A stretch of 64,000 bases of DNA from Sphingomonas nostoxanthinifaciens (GTDB lineage: Bacteria > Pseudomonadota > Alphaproteobacteria > Sphingomonadales > Sphingomonadaceae), in assembly GCF_019930585.1 (NCBI RefSeq), contig NZ_CP082839.1, positions 186,001-250,000 of the forward strand, given 5' to 3'. The notes under the pieces were generated by a model, which saw nothing but the letters and a program-made list of their open reading frames with translations, did no database searches and was not told the origin of the DNA. Numbering within the stretch: position 1 is the stretch's first letter; every line of letters starts with the position of its first letter. The position numbers and the translations under genes were made by a program. Of this stretch, positions 10,369 through 20,064 are shown piece by piece.

Positions 10369-10872
10369 TCAGACCGCCCCGGCCATCGCCAGCATCCGCC
10401 GCGCGCGCAGGAACATCTCCGCGCGCGTCGCGGCGAGCAGGCCAAGTGCGAATACCACCAGCACGTCGGTCACGGTCATGATGTCGAGCCCGAGCGCGGG
10501 CGCCTCGTAGCGCAGGCCCTGGCGCAGGAGGATCAGCACGACGATGAACACCAACGCCGCCGGCGACGCCTGCTGGTTGAGCGCGTGCGTCGCGGGATCG
10601 ATCGTGATCCGCATATAGGCCGCACGCCGCCAGCCGAGCGCCGCGCCCAGCGCCAAAGCGACCGCCAGCCACAGCCACTTCGCCCCGTGTGGCGGGAATT
10701 GGTAGAGGATCCACAGCGTCAGCACGCCGTAGATCGCCGGCACGATCCACAATTGCTCCAGCCGCAGCCGCCGCGCGCGCCGCATGCCGCGCACGCGGAG
10801 CATCAGCACGATGCCGATGACCGCTGCGGTGATGAGGTAGCTGATCCAGGCCGGCATCGGGTGGGCATGCAT
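10369..10872 (-). CDS. CcdC/DUF1453-like integral membrane protein
   Basis: About 167 residues with five hydrophobic segments (WISYLITAAVIGIVLMLRV, IVPAIYGVLTLWILYQF, WLWLAVALALGAALGW, ALVFIVVLILLRQGL, VLVVFALGLLAAT). The loop YMRITIDPATHALNQQASP resembles the central conserved loop of DUF1453/CcdC-type proteins, a family of unproven function named for association with cytochrome c maturation in Bacillus. The start is ATG 10872 or ATG 10857; the frame further upstream is not supported. It is convergent with ribH and divergent from argS. Assignment to the family is by pattern only. Confidence 0.7.
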   Translation of the reverse strand: MHAHPMPAWISYLITAAVIGIVLMLRVRGMRRARRLRLEQLWIVPAIYGVLTLWILYQFPPHGAKWLWLAVALALGAALGWRRAAYMRITIDPATHALNQQASPAALVFIVVLILLRQGLRYEAPALGLDIMTVTDVLVVFALGLLAATRAEMFLRARRMLAMAGAV

Positions 10873-10994
10873 CGTCGGCGCGGGGCTCCAGCTGTGTTGC
10901 TCGACTATAGCGGTGGCCGCGTGGCGCGTCGATAGCCTTCGCCGGATACGGGTGATAAGGCCCGAGCCGACACCCCGATCACCGGATAGCTGCC

Positions 10995-12734
10995 TTGCCG
11001 ACACTCCATGCCCGTTTCGCCGCCGATCTCGACGCCATCCTCGATGCGCTCGTGCAGGACGGCGCGCTGCCGGGCGGGCTCGAACGCCGCGGGGTGACGG
11101 TCGAGCCGCCGCGCGATCCCGCGCACGGCGATCTCGCCACCAATGCGGCGATGGTGCTCGCCAAGCCCGCCGGCACCAATCCGCGCGCGCTGGCGGCGCT
11201 GATCCAGCCGCGGCTGGCGGCGCTGCCGCACGTCGTCTCGGCCGAGATGGCCGGGCCCGGCTTCCTCAACGTGCGGCTGACCGATCAGACGTGGCGCGAC
11301 GAGCTGGCGACGATCCTCGCCGAGACCGGCGATTATGGCCGCTCGACCATGGGCGGCAATGCGCGCGTCAATGTCGAATATGTCTCGGCCAACCCGACCG
11401 GGCCGATGCACATGGGCCATTGCCGCGGCGCGGTCGTCGGCGACGCGCTCGCCAGCCTGCTCGAATATGCCGGCCATCGCGTGACGCGCGAATATTATAT
11501 CAACGATGCCGGCGCGCAGGTGCAGACGCTCGCCCGCTCGGCGCACCTGCGCTACCGCGAGGCGCTGGGCGAGACGGTGACGATCCCCGAGGGGCTCTAT
11601 CCCGGCGATTATCTGATCCCGATCGGGCAGGCATTCGCGAAGGAATTTGGCGAGCGCTTCCGCGACGCGTCTGAAAGCGAATGGCTCGATCTGTTCCGTG
11701 AGAAGACGGTCGCGACGATGATGGACGTGATCCGCAGCGATCTCGCCTTGCTCGGCATCGTCCACGAGGTGTTCGCGTCCGAGGCCGCCGTACAGAAGGC
11801 CGGCAAGGTCGACGCTGCGCTCGATCGGTTGCGTGCTGAGGGCCTGGTCTACCAGGGCACCCTCGAGCCGCCCAAGGGCGAGCTGCCCGACGATTGGGAG
11901 CCGACCGAGATGACCCTGTTCCGCGCGACCGCGTTCGGCGACGATCAGGATCGCCCGGTGCGCAAGTCGGACGGCGGCCTCACCTATTTCGGCACCGATC
12001 TCGCTTATCACGCGCAGAAGGCCGAGGAGGCCGACCAGTTGATCGACATCTGGGGCGCCGATCACGCCGGCACGGTCAAGCGCATCAAGGCGGCGGTGGC
12101 GGCGCTGACCGCCAACGAACCGGGCGGCGCGAAGCCGTTCGACGTGAAGCTGGTGCAGATGGTGCGGCTGCTGCGCGCGGGCGAGCCGGTGAAGATGTCG
12201 AAGCGCTCGGGCAGCTTCGTCACGCTCGCCGACGTGGTCGGCGAAGTCGGGCGCGACGTCGTCCGCTTCACGATGCTCACCCGCAAGGCCGACGCGCAGA
12301 TGGATTTCGACTTCGCCAAGGTGGTCGAGGCGTCGAAGGACAATCCGGTCTTCTACGTGCAATATGCCCATGCCCGCATCCGCTCGCTCCATCGCCGCGC
12401 GGGCGCCGAGGGGCTGGTGCTGCCCGCGCCCGATCTGGCTTTGCTTGATGCCGAGGAACTGGCGCTGGTGAAGTTCGCCGCGCAATATCCGCGCCTGATC
12501 GAGGCGGCGGCGGCGGCGCACGAGCCGCATCGCGTCGCTTTCTACCTCTACGATCTCGCCGCGGCGTTCCACGCATTGTGGAATCGCGGCAATGACGATC
12601 CGCGCCGCCGCTTCCTGCTGGCGGACGATCTGCCGCTCTCCGCCGCGCGGCTGGCGCTGGCCGACGCGATCGGGCAGATCGTGCGCAACGGCCTGGGCGT
12701 GATGGGCGTTGCCGCGGCCGAGGAGATGCACTGA
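10995..12734 (+). CDS. argS: Arginyl-tRNA synthetase
   Basis: 579 residues. Charges tRNA-Arg in the cytoplasm. An N-terminal additional domain ([17 protein letters not shown]) precedes the class I catalytic core with [15 protein letters not shown] (HIGH box as HMGH, about residue 139), YYINDAGAQ and KMSKRSG (about 400). The C-terminal helical domain ([10 protein letters not shown]) binds the anticodon stem. The start is a TTG at 10995; the nearby ATG at 11008 is out of frame. The stop overlaps the next gene's ATG by one base (TGATG), in an argS-SPOR-nagZ order common in alphaproteobacteria. Confidence 0.97.
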   Translation: MPTLHARFAADLDAILDALVQDGALPGGLERRGVTVEPPRDPAHGDLATNAAMVLAKPAGTNPRALAALIQPRLAALPHVVSAEMAGPGFLNVRLTDQTWRDELATILAETGDYGRSTMGGNARVNVEYVSANPTGPMHMGHCRGAVVGDALASLLEYAGHRVTREYYINDAGAQVQTLARSAHLRYREALGETVTIPEGLYPGDYLIPIGQAFAKEFGERFRDASESEWLDLFREKTVATMMDVIRSDLALLGIVHEVFASEAAVQKAGKVDAALDRLRAEGLVYQGTLEPPKGELPDDWEPTEMTLFRATAFGDDQDRPVRKSDGGLTYFGTDLAYHAQKAEEADQLIDIWGADHAGTVKRIKAAVAALTANEPGGAKPFDVKLVQMVRLLRAGEPVKMSKRSGSFVTLADVVGEVGRDVVRFTMLTRKADAQMDFDFAKVVEASKDNPVFYVQYAHARIRSLHRRAGAEGLVLPAPDLALLDAEELALVKFAAQYPRLIEAAAAAHEPHRVAFYLYDLAAAFHALWNRGNDDPRRRFLLADDLPLSAARLALADAIGQIVRNGLGVMGVAAAEEMH

Positions 12735-13543
12735 TGGCGGAGATACGGCGCGGGCTGGGCGGCGAAGGGCTCGGTAACGAGCGGCTGCCGTGGCTCGAGC
12801 CGGTCGAGGATGAGGACGATTATGCCGAAGGCGGCAATTTCGGTGGGATCGCGCTGATCGGGCTCGGCCTGCTCGTCGCGATCGCGCTGATCGTCGCCGC
12901 CGTCATGCTGTTCCGCCACTGGCAGGCGAGCCACGCCGATCTCGGCAAGATCATCCATGCGCCGACCACGCCGTACAAGGTCAAGCCGGTCAATCCGGGC
13001 GGGCTGACGGTCGACGGCAGCGGTGCGGTCGCCGAGAAGACCGGCACCGGCGGCGACATCGACGCGCCGCTCGATCTCGCCGCGATTCCCGAGCAGCCGG
13101 TCGCTGGCCCCGGCAGCGGGCAGGCGCCTGCCGCGCCGCACGCCACCGCGACCGTCCCGGCGCGCCCGGCGGCGGCGGCCCCCGTGCCGACGATGGCGAA
13201 CCCGGTTCCCGCTCCGGCCCAGCCCGCGCCGCCGCTGCCACGGCTGGTGCCGAAGCCCGTGCCGGTCGTACCGCCCGCCGCCACGGCGACGGAGAAGCCG
13301 GCTCCCGTCATCGGCGGGGGCACGATCCAGCTCGGCGCGCTCAACAGCGAAGCCAAGGCGCGCTCCGTGTGGAAGTCGCTCTCCTCCCGCTTCGGCTTCC
13401 TCGCCCCGCTCGCAATGTCGATCACGCCGGTGCAGGTGGGCGACAAGACGCTCTACCGCCTGCGCGCGAGCGGCGGCGATGCGCGCAGCCTGTGCGCGCG
13501 GCTGAAGATTGCGGGCGAGGTGTGCACGGTGGTGACCGGCTGA
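12734..13543 (+). CDS. SPOR-domain membrane protein
   Basis: 269 residues. Topology: a short acidic cytoplasmic N-terminus, one membrane helix (FGGIALIGLGLLVAIALIVAAVML, about residues 36-59), a long Pro/Ala-rich periplasmic linker (about 85-195), and a C-terminal SPOR-like domain (IQLGALNSEAKARSVWKSL...LYRLRASGGDARSLCARL). SPOR domains bind denuded glycan strands at the division septum. Position next to nagZ, a peptidoglycan-recycling enzyme, supports a cell-wall or division role. Two Cys near the C-terminus (LCARLKIAGEVC) could form a disulfide, as in some SPOR domains. Confidence 0.9.
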   Translation: MAEIRRGLGGEGLGNERLPWLEPVEDEDDYAEGGNFGGIALIGLGLLVAIALIVAAVMLFRHWQASHADLGKIIHAPTTPYKVKPVNPGGLTVDGSGAVAEKTGTGGDIDAPLDLAAIPEQPVAGPGSGQAPAAPHATATVPARPAAAAPVPTMANPVPAPAQPAPPLPRLVPKPVPVVPPAATATEKPAPVIGGGTIQLGALNSEAKARSVWKSLSSRFGFLAPLAMSITPVQVGDKTLYRLRASGGDARSLCARLKIAGEVCTVVTG

Positions 13544-13547
13544 GCGC

Positions 13548-14564
13548 ATGACCCCGCTGATCCTCGGGCTGGCCGGGCTGGCACTCTCCGCCGACGAGCG
13601 CGCTTTCTTCCGCGCCGCCGATCCCGCCGGCTACATCCTGTTCCGCCGCAATGTGGTCGATCGGGCGCAGCTGCGCGCGCTGACCGACGATCTGCGCGCG
13701 CTCGCGGGTCGCGACGATCTGCCGATCCTGATCGATCAGGAGGGCGGCCGGGTCGCACGGATGCAGCCGCCCGAATGGCCGGCCTTCCCGCCCGGCACGG
13801 TATTCGACGCCGCTTACGAACGCGCACCGATGACGGCGATCCAGGCGATGCGCGCCAATGCGCAGGCGCTGGCGGTGATGCTGCGCGAGGTCGGGATCAC
13901 GGTCGACTGCCTGCCCTTGCTCGACGTGCGCCAGCCGGGCGCGCACGACATCATCGGCGATCGTGCTTTGGGGGCGGAGCCGCTGCGCGTCGCCGCACTC
14001 GGCCGCGCGACGATCGAGGGATTGCGCGCGGGCGGCGTCGTCGGCGTGGTCAAGCATGTGCCCGGCCATGGCCGGGCGATGGCCGACAGCCATGTCGAGC
14101 TGCCGCTGGTCGACGCGCCCGATGACGTGCTGCAAACCGATCTCGCGCCGTTCAGGGCGCTGGCGGGCGCGCCGATGGCGATGACCGCGCACGTGGTCTA
14201 CACTGCGTGGGATCGCGACGCCTGCGCCAGCCTCTCGCCCACGATCATCCGCGATATCGTGCGCGGGCGCATCGGCTTCGACGGCTTCCTGATGTCCGAC
14301 GACCTCGGCATGCACGCGCTTCAGGGCGATTTCGGTGCGCGCGCGGCGGGGGTGATCGCGGCGGGTTGCGACGTCGGCCTGCATTGCTCGGGCGACATCG
14401 CCGAGATGGAGGCGTGCGTCGCGGCGGTCGAGGCGATCGCGCCGCGCGCGCAGGAGCGGCTCGAGGCGGCGATGGCGACGATTGCCGGCGCCACCGACGA
14501 CGCGCCGTTCGAGGCGTTAGTCGCGCGCCGCGACGCACTGCTGGATTACAAGCTAGAGGGCTAA
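13548..14564 (+). CDS. nagZ: Beta-N-acetylhexosaminidase
   Basis: 338 residues, glycoside hydrolase family 3. Removes GlcNAc from anhydro-muropeptides during peptidoglycan recycling in the cytoplasm. The sequence shows LIDQEGGRVARM, the KHVPGHG motif (about residue 169, followed by D/H residues of the catalytic loop) and MSDDLGMHAL (about 249) where the nucleophile Asp lies. It follows the SPOR gene by 4 bases. In many relatives scpA and scpB come next; here a family A repeat and the convergent pepN follow instead. Confidence 0.95.
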   Translation: MTPLILGLAGLALSADERAFFRAADPAGYILFRRNVVDRAQLRALTDDLRALAGRDDLPILIDQEGGRVARMQPPEWPAFPPGTVFDAAYERAPMTAIQAMRANAQALAVMLREVGITVDCLPLLDVRQPGAHDIIGDRALGAEPLRVAALGRATIEGLRAGGVVGVVKHVPGHGRAMADSHVELPLVDAPDDVLQTDLAPFRALAGAPMAMTAHVVYTAWDRDACASLSPTIIRDIVRGRIGFDGFLMSDDLGMHALQGDFGARAAGVIAAGCDVGLHCSGDIAEMEACVAAVEAIAPRAQERLEAAMATIAGATDDAPFEALVARRDALLDYKLEG

Positions 14565-14567
14565 TGC

Positions 14568-14648
14568 GTCATCCCAGCGAAGGCTGGGATCTCCCGAGGG
14601 TCGAGCGCGCCCTGCGCCTCATGAGATGCCAGCCTGCGCTGGCATGAC
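14568..14648. repeat. Palindromic repeat, family A
   Basis: 81 bases beginning 4 bases after the nagZ stop: GTCATCCCAGCGAAGGCTGG ... CCAGCCTGCGCTGGCATGAC. Two short palindromes (CCAGCGAAGGCTGG and CCAGCCTGCGCTGG) are nested in a larger inverted repeat. It lies between convergent nagZ and pepN, so a bidirectional terminator role is plausible. Confidence 0.85.
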
Positions 14649-14661
14649 GAGGAGTAGTGCG

Positions 14662-17259
14662 TCAGCCCAAGCTCTTCGACACCTGCTCGCACACATCCTT
14701 GCTCAGGCCGGGCGTGGCGATGATCCGCTCGAGTTCGGCGCGCATCGCCGCCGAGCGGGCCGGCTCGAACCGCCGCCACCGGCCGAGCGCGGGCACCAGC
14801 CGCGCCGCGGTCTGCGGATTGCGCCTGTCGACCGCGAGGATCATGTCCGCCACGAACGCATAGCCGCCGCCTGCCAGATCGTGGAACGCGCGCTGGTTGA
14901 CCGCGAACGCGCCGATCAGCGCACGCATGCGGTTGGGATTGGCGATGGTGAAGTCGGGGTGGCGCGACAATGCCGCGACCTGCGTCGCCGTGTCCGCGCG
15001 CGTCGACAGCGCCTGCGCGCTGAACCATTTGTCGATCACCAGCGGATCGTCGCGATAGCGCGCGTAGAAATCGGCGAGCGCGCGCTCGCGTTCGGGCGCG
15101 GTGCCGTTGGCGAGCACGCCGAGCGCGCCCTGCCGGTCGGTCATGTTGTCCGCCTGCGCGAACTGGTCGAATGCGAGCCGCGCCGCATCGTCGGCGCCGC
15201 TCGCGGCGATGAAGCCGAGCGCGACGGTGCGCAGCCGGCGCATGCCCTTGGCGAGCGGCGTGTAATCGTAGCGATTGGCGTGGGTGCGCGCATAGGCATC
15301 GCGCCACGCATGATCCAGCGTGCGGCCGAGATCGACGCGCAATGCCTCGCGCACATGGTGGATCGCATCGGGATCGACCGCGCCGAGCTGGTCGCCGATC
15401 ATCGCCTCCGACGGCAGCAGCACCGCCTCGGCGATGAAGGCGGCGTCGAGCGTCGGATCGGTCAGCGTGCGGCGCACCGCATCGATCACCGGCGCGTGAT
15501 CGATCGTGCCGGTGGCGACGCCGCCGACAAGGCTCTGCAGCATCAATTGCTGCATCGCCTCGTAGCGCGCGAACGGATCGTCGTCGTGCGCTGACAGGAA
15601 GGCGAGGTCGGCGGCCGAGCGGTCGCTGTCGAGCATGATCGGCGCGGAGAAGCCGCGATTGATCGACAACACCGGCCGTTCGGTGAGCCCGTCGAACAGC
15701 ACTTCGCCGACCTCGGCGTCGAGGGTGACGAGCTGCTCGGCGTGGATCGACTGGCCGCTCCGCTCGCCGAGCAATGCGACCTTGAGCGGGATCGGCATCG
15801 GCGCCTTGTCGGGCTGTCCGGGCGTCGGCGGTACGGTCTGCGTCAGCGTCAGCCGCGCGCGGCCGCCCGGCGCGTCATAATCCAGCGCGGCGGTGACGCG
15901 CGGCGTGCCGGCCTGCGAATACCACAAGCGGAACTGCGCGAGATCGGCGCCGGTCGCATCCTCCATCGCGACGATGAAGTCCTCGCACGTCGCGGCGTGG
16001 CCGTCATGCCGCTCGAAATAGAGATCGGTGCCGGCGCGGAAGCCGTCCGCGCCCAACAGCGCGCGCAGCATGCGGATCACCTCGGCGCCCTTGTTGTAGA
16101 TCGTCGCGGTGTAGAAGTTGCTGATCTCGATATAGGCCTCGGGGCGGATCGGGTGCGCCAGCGGGCCTGCATCCTCGGGGAATTGCGCGGCGCGCAGCGC
16201 GCGCACATCCTCGATCCGCTTGACCGCGGCGCTGCCCTGGTCGGCCGAGAATTGCTGGTCGCGGAAGACGGTGAAGCCCTCCTTCAGCGAGAGCTGGAAC
16301 CAGTCGCGGCAGGTGACGCGGTTGCCCGACCAATTGTGGAAATATTCATGCGCGATCACGCCCGCGACCGCGTCGAAATCCGCATCGGTCGCGGTGTCGG
16401 CGTCGGCCAGCACGTAGCGCGAGTTGAAGATGTTGAGGCCCTTATTCTCCATCGCGCCGAAGTTGAAATCGCTGACGGCGACGATGTTGAAGATGGCGAG
16501 ATCATATTCGCGGCCATAGACGCGCTCGTCCCACGCCATCGATGCCTTGAGCGACTGCATCGCGTGATCGGTCTTCGCCAGATCCTCGGGCCGCACCCAG
16601 ATGCCGAGCGCGATGTCGCGGCCCGAGCGCGTGGTGAAGATGCCGTGGTTGGCGACGAGATCGCCCGCCACCATCGCGAACAGATAGCAGGGCTTGGGGA
16701 AGGGATCGCGCCACAGCGCGTAATGGCGGCCGGCGGGCAGATCGCCCGCATCCATCGCGTCGCCATTGGCGAGCAGAACCGGATAGCGCGCTTTGTCCGC
16801 CTCCATTCGCACCGTGTAGCGGCTGAGCACGTCGGGCCGGTCGGGGAAGAAGGTGATCCGGCGAAAGCCCTCCGCCTCGCACTGGGTGCAGAGGATACCA
16901 CCCGATTCGTAGAGCCCCATCAGCGCCGAGTTGAGGCTCGGCGCGATCTCCACCTCGGTCTCGATCAGATGGTCGTCGCCGGCGAGGTCGATCACCAGCG
17001 CTGGCCCGTCCATGCGCCACGCATCGTGCAGTTCCTCGCCGTCGATCGTCACAGCGAATGCGTTGAGGCCGTCGCCGTCGAGGCGCAGCGGGCGGTTATG
17101 CGTGCCGTTGCGGCGCACCGTCAGCCGCGCGCGGACGTGCGTGCGCGCGGGATCGAGCGTCACGTCCAGCGCGATCTCGGGCACCAGCCAGTCGGGCGGC
17201 AGATAATCGCCACGCTGGATGGCGGCGTGCGGCGTGGCGGCGATCGGGGCGTCGAGCAT
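14662..17259 (-). CDS. pepN: Aminopeptidase N (M1 family)
   Basis: 865 residues, the usual length for proteobacterial PepN. Zinc-dependent removal of N-terminal residues from peptides in the cytoplasm. The exopeptidase motif GAMEN is at about residues 267-271 and the zinc site HEYFHNW at about 304, with the third ligand Glu in LKEGFTVFRDQQF. The PepN-type Ig-like and C-terminal helical domains follow. Start ATG 17259 (MLDAPIAATPHAAIQ). It is divergently arranged with the epimerase-like gene, with 53 bases between. Confidence 0.97.
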   Translation of the reverse strand: MLDAPIAATPHAAIQRGDYLPPDWLVPEIALDVTLDPARTHVRARLTVRRNGTHNRPLRLDGDGLNAFAVTIDGEELHDAWRMDGPALVIDLAGDDHLIETEVEIAPSLNSALMGLYESGGILCTQCEAEGFRRITFFPDRPDVLSRYTVRMEADKARYPVLLANGDAMDAGDLPAGRHYALWRDPFPKPCYLFAMVAGDLVANHGIFTTRSGRDIALGIWVRPEDLAKTDHAMQSLKASMAWDERVYGREYDLAIFNIVAVSDFNFGAMENKGLNIFNSRYVLADADTATDADFDAVAGVIAHEYFHNWSGNRVTCRDWFQLSLKEGFTVFRDQQFSADQGSAAVKRIEDVRALRAAQFPEDAGPLAHPIRPEAYIEISNFYTATIYNKGAEVIRMLRALLGADGFRAGTDLYFERHDGHAATCEDFIVAMEDATGADLAQFRLWYSQAGTPRVTAALDYDAPGGRARLTLTQTVPPTPGQPDKAPMPIPLKVALLGERSGQSIHAEQLVTLDAEVGEVLFDGLTERPVLSINRGFSAPIMLDSDRSAADLAFLSAHDDDPFARYEAMQQLMLQSLVGGVATGTIDHAPVIDAVRRTLTDPTLDAAFIAEAVLLPSEAMIGDQLGAVDPDAIHHVREALRVDLGRTLDHAWRDAYARTHANRYDYTPLAKGMRRLRTVALGFIAASGADDAARLAFDQFAQADNMTDRQGALGVLANGTAPERERALADFYARYRDDPLVIDKWFSAQALSTRADTATQVAALSRHPDFTIANPNRMRALIGAFAVNQRAFHDLAGGGYAFVADMILAVDRRNPQTAARLVPALGRWRRFEPARSAAMRAELERIIATPGLSKDVCEQVSKSLG

Positions 17260-17312
17260 GGCAGCGGATTTATGGCGGGCCGGGCGATGGCGCCAGTGCT
17301 AAGGCCAGGCGC

Positions 17313-18122
17313 GTGCGGACAATGGTGCTTTTCGGACCGGGTTATTGCGGCGCGCGGATCGCCGCGACGCTGGTCGCGCAGGGCTGGCGGGTGGTGGCGG
17401 TCGGGCGCGACGGCGCGGGTGCCGACGCGCTTCATCATGCCACCCACGTGCTGTCGACCGCGCCGCCCGACGATGCCGGCGATCCCGTGCTGACGCGCCA
17501 CGGCGCGGCGATCGGCCGCGTGCCCTGGATCGGCTATCTGTCCTCGACCGGCGTCTATGGCGACAGCGGCGGGGCGTGGGTCGACGAGAGCGCGCCGCTC
17601 GGCGGGCGGCGCGGGCCCCGGCTGGCGGCGGATGCGGCGTGGCTGGCGCTCGGCGCGCGCGTGCTGCGCCTGCCCGGCATCTACGGACCGGGGCGGTCGG
17701 TGCTCGATCGGCTGGCGGCGGGCACGGCGCAGCGGATCGACGCGAACGGGCAATTGTTCAGCCGCGTCCACGTCGACGACGTCGTCGGCGGCGTGCGGGC
17801 GGCGATCGCGACGGGGCGAGCCGGTGCCTATAATCTGGCCGACGATCTGCCGGCGCCGCAGCGCGACCTGATCGAGTGGGCCGCCGTGGCGCTGGGTTTG
17901 CCGCTGCCGCCGCTCCAGTCGCTCGACACGGCGCCGCTCTCGCCCGCCGCGCGCGCATTCTACGGCGAGAATCGCCGCGTCGCGAACGGCAAGGCGCGGC
18001 GGCTGCTCGGCTGGCAGCCACTCTATCCCGATTATCGCGTCGGGCTGCGCGCCCTCATCGCCACCAGCAGCCCGGCGACGGCGAGCGCCGCCCCGGCCGC
18101 GGCGGCCGCCGTCCATCGATAG
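17313..18122 (+). CDS. NAD(P)-dependent epimerase/dehydratase-like protein
   Basis: 269 residues, an atypical short-chain dehydrogenase fold of the YeeZ kind. The nucleotide-binding motif is shortened (MVLFGPGYCGARIAATL), followed by YLSSTGVYGDSGGAWVDE and LRLPGIYGPGRSVLDRL. Substrate unknown. GTG 17313 has AAGG 8 bases upstream, whereas ATG 17322 is 9 bases further. The C-terminal ~30 residues are Ala/Pro-rich (SSPATASAAPAAAAAVHR) and are encoded across the antisense 3' end of the EamA transporter gene; the functional fold probably ends before this. Confidence 0.85.
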   Translation: MRTMVLFGPGYCGARIAATLVAQGWRVVAVGRDGAGADALHHATHVLSTAPPDDAGDPVLTRHGAAIGRVPWIGYLSSTGVYGDSGGAWVDESAPLGGRRGPRLAADAAWLALGARVLRLPGIYGPGRSVLDRLAAGTAQRIDANGQLFSRVHVDDVVGGVRAAIATGRAGAYNLADDLPAPQRDLIEWAAVALGLPLPPLQSLDTAPLSPAARAFYGENRRVANGKARRLLGWQPLYPDYRVGLRALIATSSPATASAAPAAAAAVHR

Positions 18123-18955
18123 CCTTCGAACAGCGTCGACAGCGCCATCGCGATCACCGGGATCAGCACGCCGATATAGCCCGCGCGCGCCGGCCCGATC
18201 GTGCGGATCAGCGCGAAATAGAGGGTGAAGGTCACCGCCGACCCCGCCACCGCCAGATAGAGCAGCCCGGCGAGGTAGATCGGCGCGGTCGAGAAGACCG
18301 GCGGCCCCGCCGTCACCAGCGCGTAGGCGATGTCGCACGCCGCGCCATAGGCCATCGCCCACGCGATCAGGCTGGCGGGCGGGATGGCCTTCGCTTGGCG
18401 CGTGCCCTGCAGCACGTTGGCGGTCGATGCCGCCACCACCCCGCCCAGCGAGAGCACGACGCCAAGGATCGTGCGATGCGCGTCGAGCCCGCCGCCGCGC
18501 ATCACGCCGTCGGCGAACAGCAAGGCGATCCCCGCCATCGCCACGCCCGATCCGATCAGGAAGCGTCGCGACACCGCCTGCCCCAGCAAGGCGCGGCCGA
18601 GCAAGGCATTGGGCACGATCAGCAGCGCCGAGACCAGCGCCACCAGCCCCGACGCGATCTGCTCCTCCGCCGAATAGACGAAGATGTAGTTGAACGTGAA
18701 TTGCGGCACGCCGACCATGATGGCGAGGCCGTGGCCCGCGCGCCCGATCGCCAGCGAGCGTCCGCCGATCTTCGCCACCGCCACCATCGCGATGCACGCC
18801 AGCGTGAAGCGATAGGCGATGCACCACGCCGCGGGCACATATTGAAGCTGCGACCCGATCACGAACCAGGTCGATCCCCAGATCAGGGTGCAGATCGCGA
18901 ACGGCAGCGCGACCCGGGCCTGCACCGCCGCCGGCAAGGGCGGCGCGTAGCTCAT
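18032..18955 (-). CDS. EamA/DMT-family transporter
   Basis: 307 residues with ten hydrophobic segments in two EamA repeats (ALPFAICTLIWGSTWFVIG; LGVVLSLGGVVAASTANVLQG). Members of the drug/metabolite transporter superfamily move amino acids, metabolites or toxic compounds across the inner membrane; substrate cannot be inferred. It lies 7 bases downstream of the threonine aldolase gene on the same strand, suggesting co-transcription and perhaps a role in amino-acid export. Its last 91 bases overlap the convergent epimerase-like gene. Confidence 0.92.
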   Translation of the reverse strand: MSYAPPLPAAVQARVALPFAICTLIWGSTWFVIGSQLQYVPAAWCIAYRFTLACIAMVAVAKIGGRSLAIGRAGHGLAIMVGVPQFTFNYIFVYSAEEQIASGLVALVSALLIVPNALLGRALLGQAVSRRFLIGSGVAMAGIALLFADGVMRGGGLDAHRTILGVVLSLGGVVAASTANVLQGTRQAKAIPPASLIAWAMAYGAACDIAYALVTAGPPVFSTAPIYLAGLLYLAVAGSAVTFTLYFALIRTIGPARAGYIGVLIPVIAMALSTLFEGYRWTAAAAAGAALAVAGLLVAMRARSPTR

Positions 18956-18962
18956 GGCCGCA

Positions 18963-19964
18963 TCACAGCGCGGCGATCGCGGCGGCGAGCGTGCGCACCT
19001 CGTCCGCCGGGCTCGCCCAATGCGTCACCAGCCGGATCTCGCCCGGCGCCCAATCGTAGAAGTCGAATCCCTCGGCGCGCAGCGCCGCCGCCTCGGCCTC
19101 GGTCACGCGCAGGAAGATCTCGTTCGCCTCGACCGCATGCACCAGTCGCTCGCCGGCAGCGTCGGCCAACATGCGCGCGGCGGCGTTGGCGGCGCGCGCC
19201 GTCTGCAGCCACAGGTCGTCGGTCAGCATCGCGTGGATCTGCGCGGCGAGATAACGGCCCTTCGACAGCAAATGCCCGCCGCGCTTGCGCCGGCGCTTGG
19301 TCGCGTCGACCAGGGTTGGGTCGAAGAACACCAGCGCCTCGGCCGAAAGACCGCCGGTCTTGACGAAACCGAAGCTCAGCACGTCGACCCCGGCCTCGAC
19401 CGTCAGCTCGGCCGGCGTGCAGCCGAGATGCGCCACCGCATTGGCGAAGCGCGCGCCGTCCATGTGGAAACCCCAGCCGCGCCCGTGTGCCAGCTCGCCG
19501 AGCGCCGCGACCTCGTCGGGCGTGTAGACGCGGCCATATTCGGTGGCGTTGGTGATCGACAGCGCCTGCGGCTGCACGCGGTGGACGTCGTTCGCGATCA
19601 GGTTCGCCGCCGCGGCGACGGCATCGGGCGTCACCTTCGCACCGTCGCCATCGACCAGCATCAGCTTGGCGCCGTGGGTGTAGAATTCGGGCGCGCCGCC
19701 CTCGTCATTCTGGATGTGCGCGTCGCGGCTGCACAAGATGCCGCCATAAGGCTGGCACAATGCCGCGCAGGCGAGCGCGTTGGCGGCGGTGCCGGTCGGC
19801 ACCCACATCGCCCACACCTCGCGCCCGAACAATGCCGAGAAGCGTGCGTCGAGGCCGCGGCTGAGCATGTCGCCGTCGTAAGCGGTGTCGACATGGTCGG
19901 CGGCGGCCATCGCCGCGAACACGGCGGGGTGGACGGGGGCGGCGTTGTCGGAAAAGAAGCGCAT
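18963..19964 (-). CDS. Threonine aldolase family PLP enzyme
   Basis: 333 residues. The fold is that of beta-eliminating lyase/low-specificity threonine aldolases: MRFFSDNAAPVHPAV at the start, HMDGARFANA, and the PLP lysine in SFGFVKTGG (about residue 202). Members cleave threonine or related beta-hydroxy amino acids to glycine and an aldehyde. The lysine context (VKTGG, where LtaE has SKGL) points to the subgroup that includes phenylserine aldolases, so the preferred substrate is uncertain. It heads a two-gene unit with the EamA transporter. Confidence 0.9.
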   Translation of the reverse strand: MRFFSDNAAPVHPAVFAAMAAADHVDTAYDGDMLSRGLDARFSALFGREVWAMWVPTGTAANALACAALCQPYGGILCSRDAHIQNDEGGAPEFYTHGAKLMLVDGDGAKVTPDAVAAAANLIANDVHRVQPQALSITNATEYGRVYTPDEVAALGELAHGRGWGFHMDGARFANAVAHLGCTPAELTVEAGVDVLSFGFVKTGGLSAEALVFFDPTLVDATKRRRKRGGHLLSKGRYLAAQIHAMLTDDLWLQTARAANAAARMLADAAGERLVHAVEANEIFLRVTEAEAAALRAEGFDFYDWAPGEIRLVTHWASPADEVRTLAAAIAAL

Positions 19965-19996
19965 GGCCCCGCTTGGCGCGCGGCCGATGCGTCGTC

Positions 19997-20009
19997 AATC
20001 AGGCGGTGG
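19997..20009. repeat. 13-bp direct repeat, copy 1 (islet boundary)
   Basis: AATCAGGCGGTGG, identical to 20613-20625. Copy 2 contains the stop codon and last codons of the hybrid kinase gene, so copy 1 looks like a duplicated 3' tip of that gene on the far side of the islet. Confidence 0.7.
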
Positions 20010-20064
20010 AAGCAGCTCCTCAAAGATCTTCCCATCCCTTGATGGTGATCTTAGACAACGGCGG

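Noticed and set aside
10905..12731. Long minus-strand frame opposite argS
   Set aside because: argS has all class I signatures; the antisense product has no recognisable motif.
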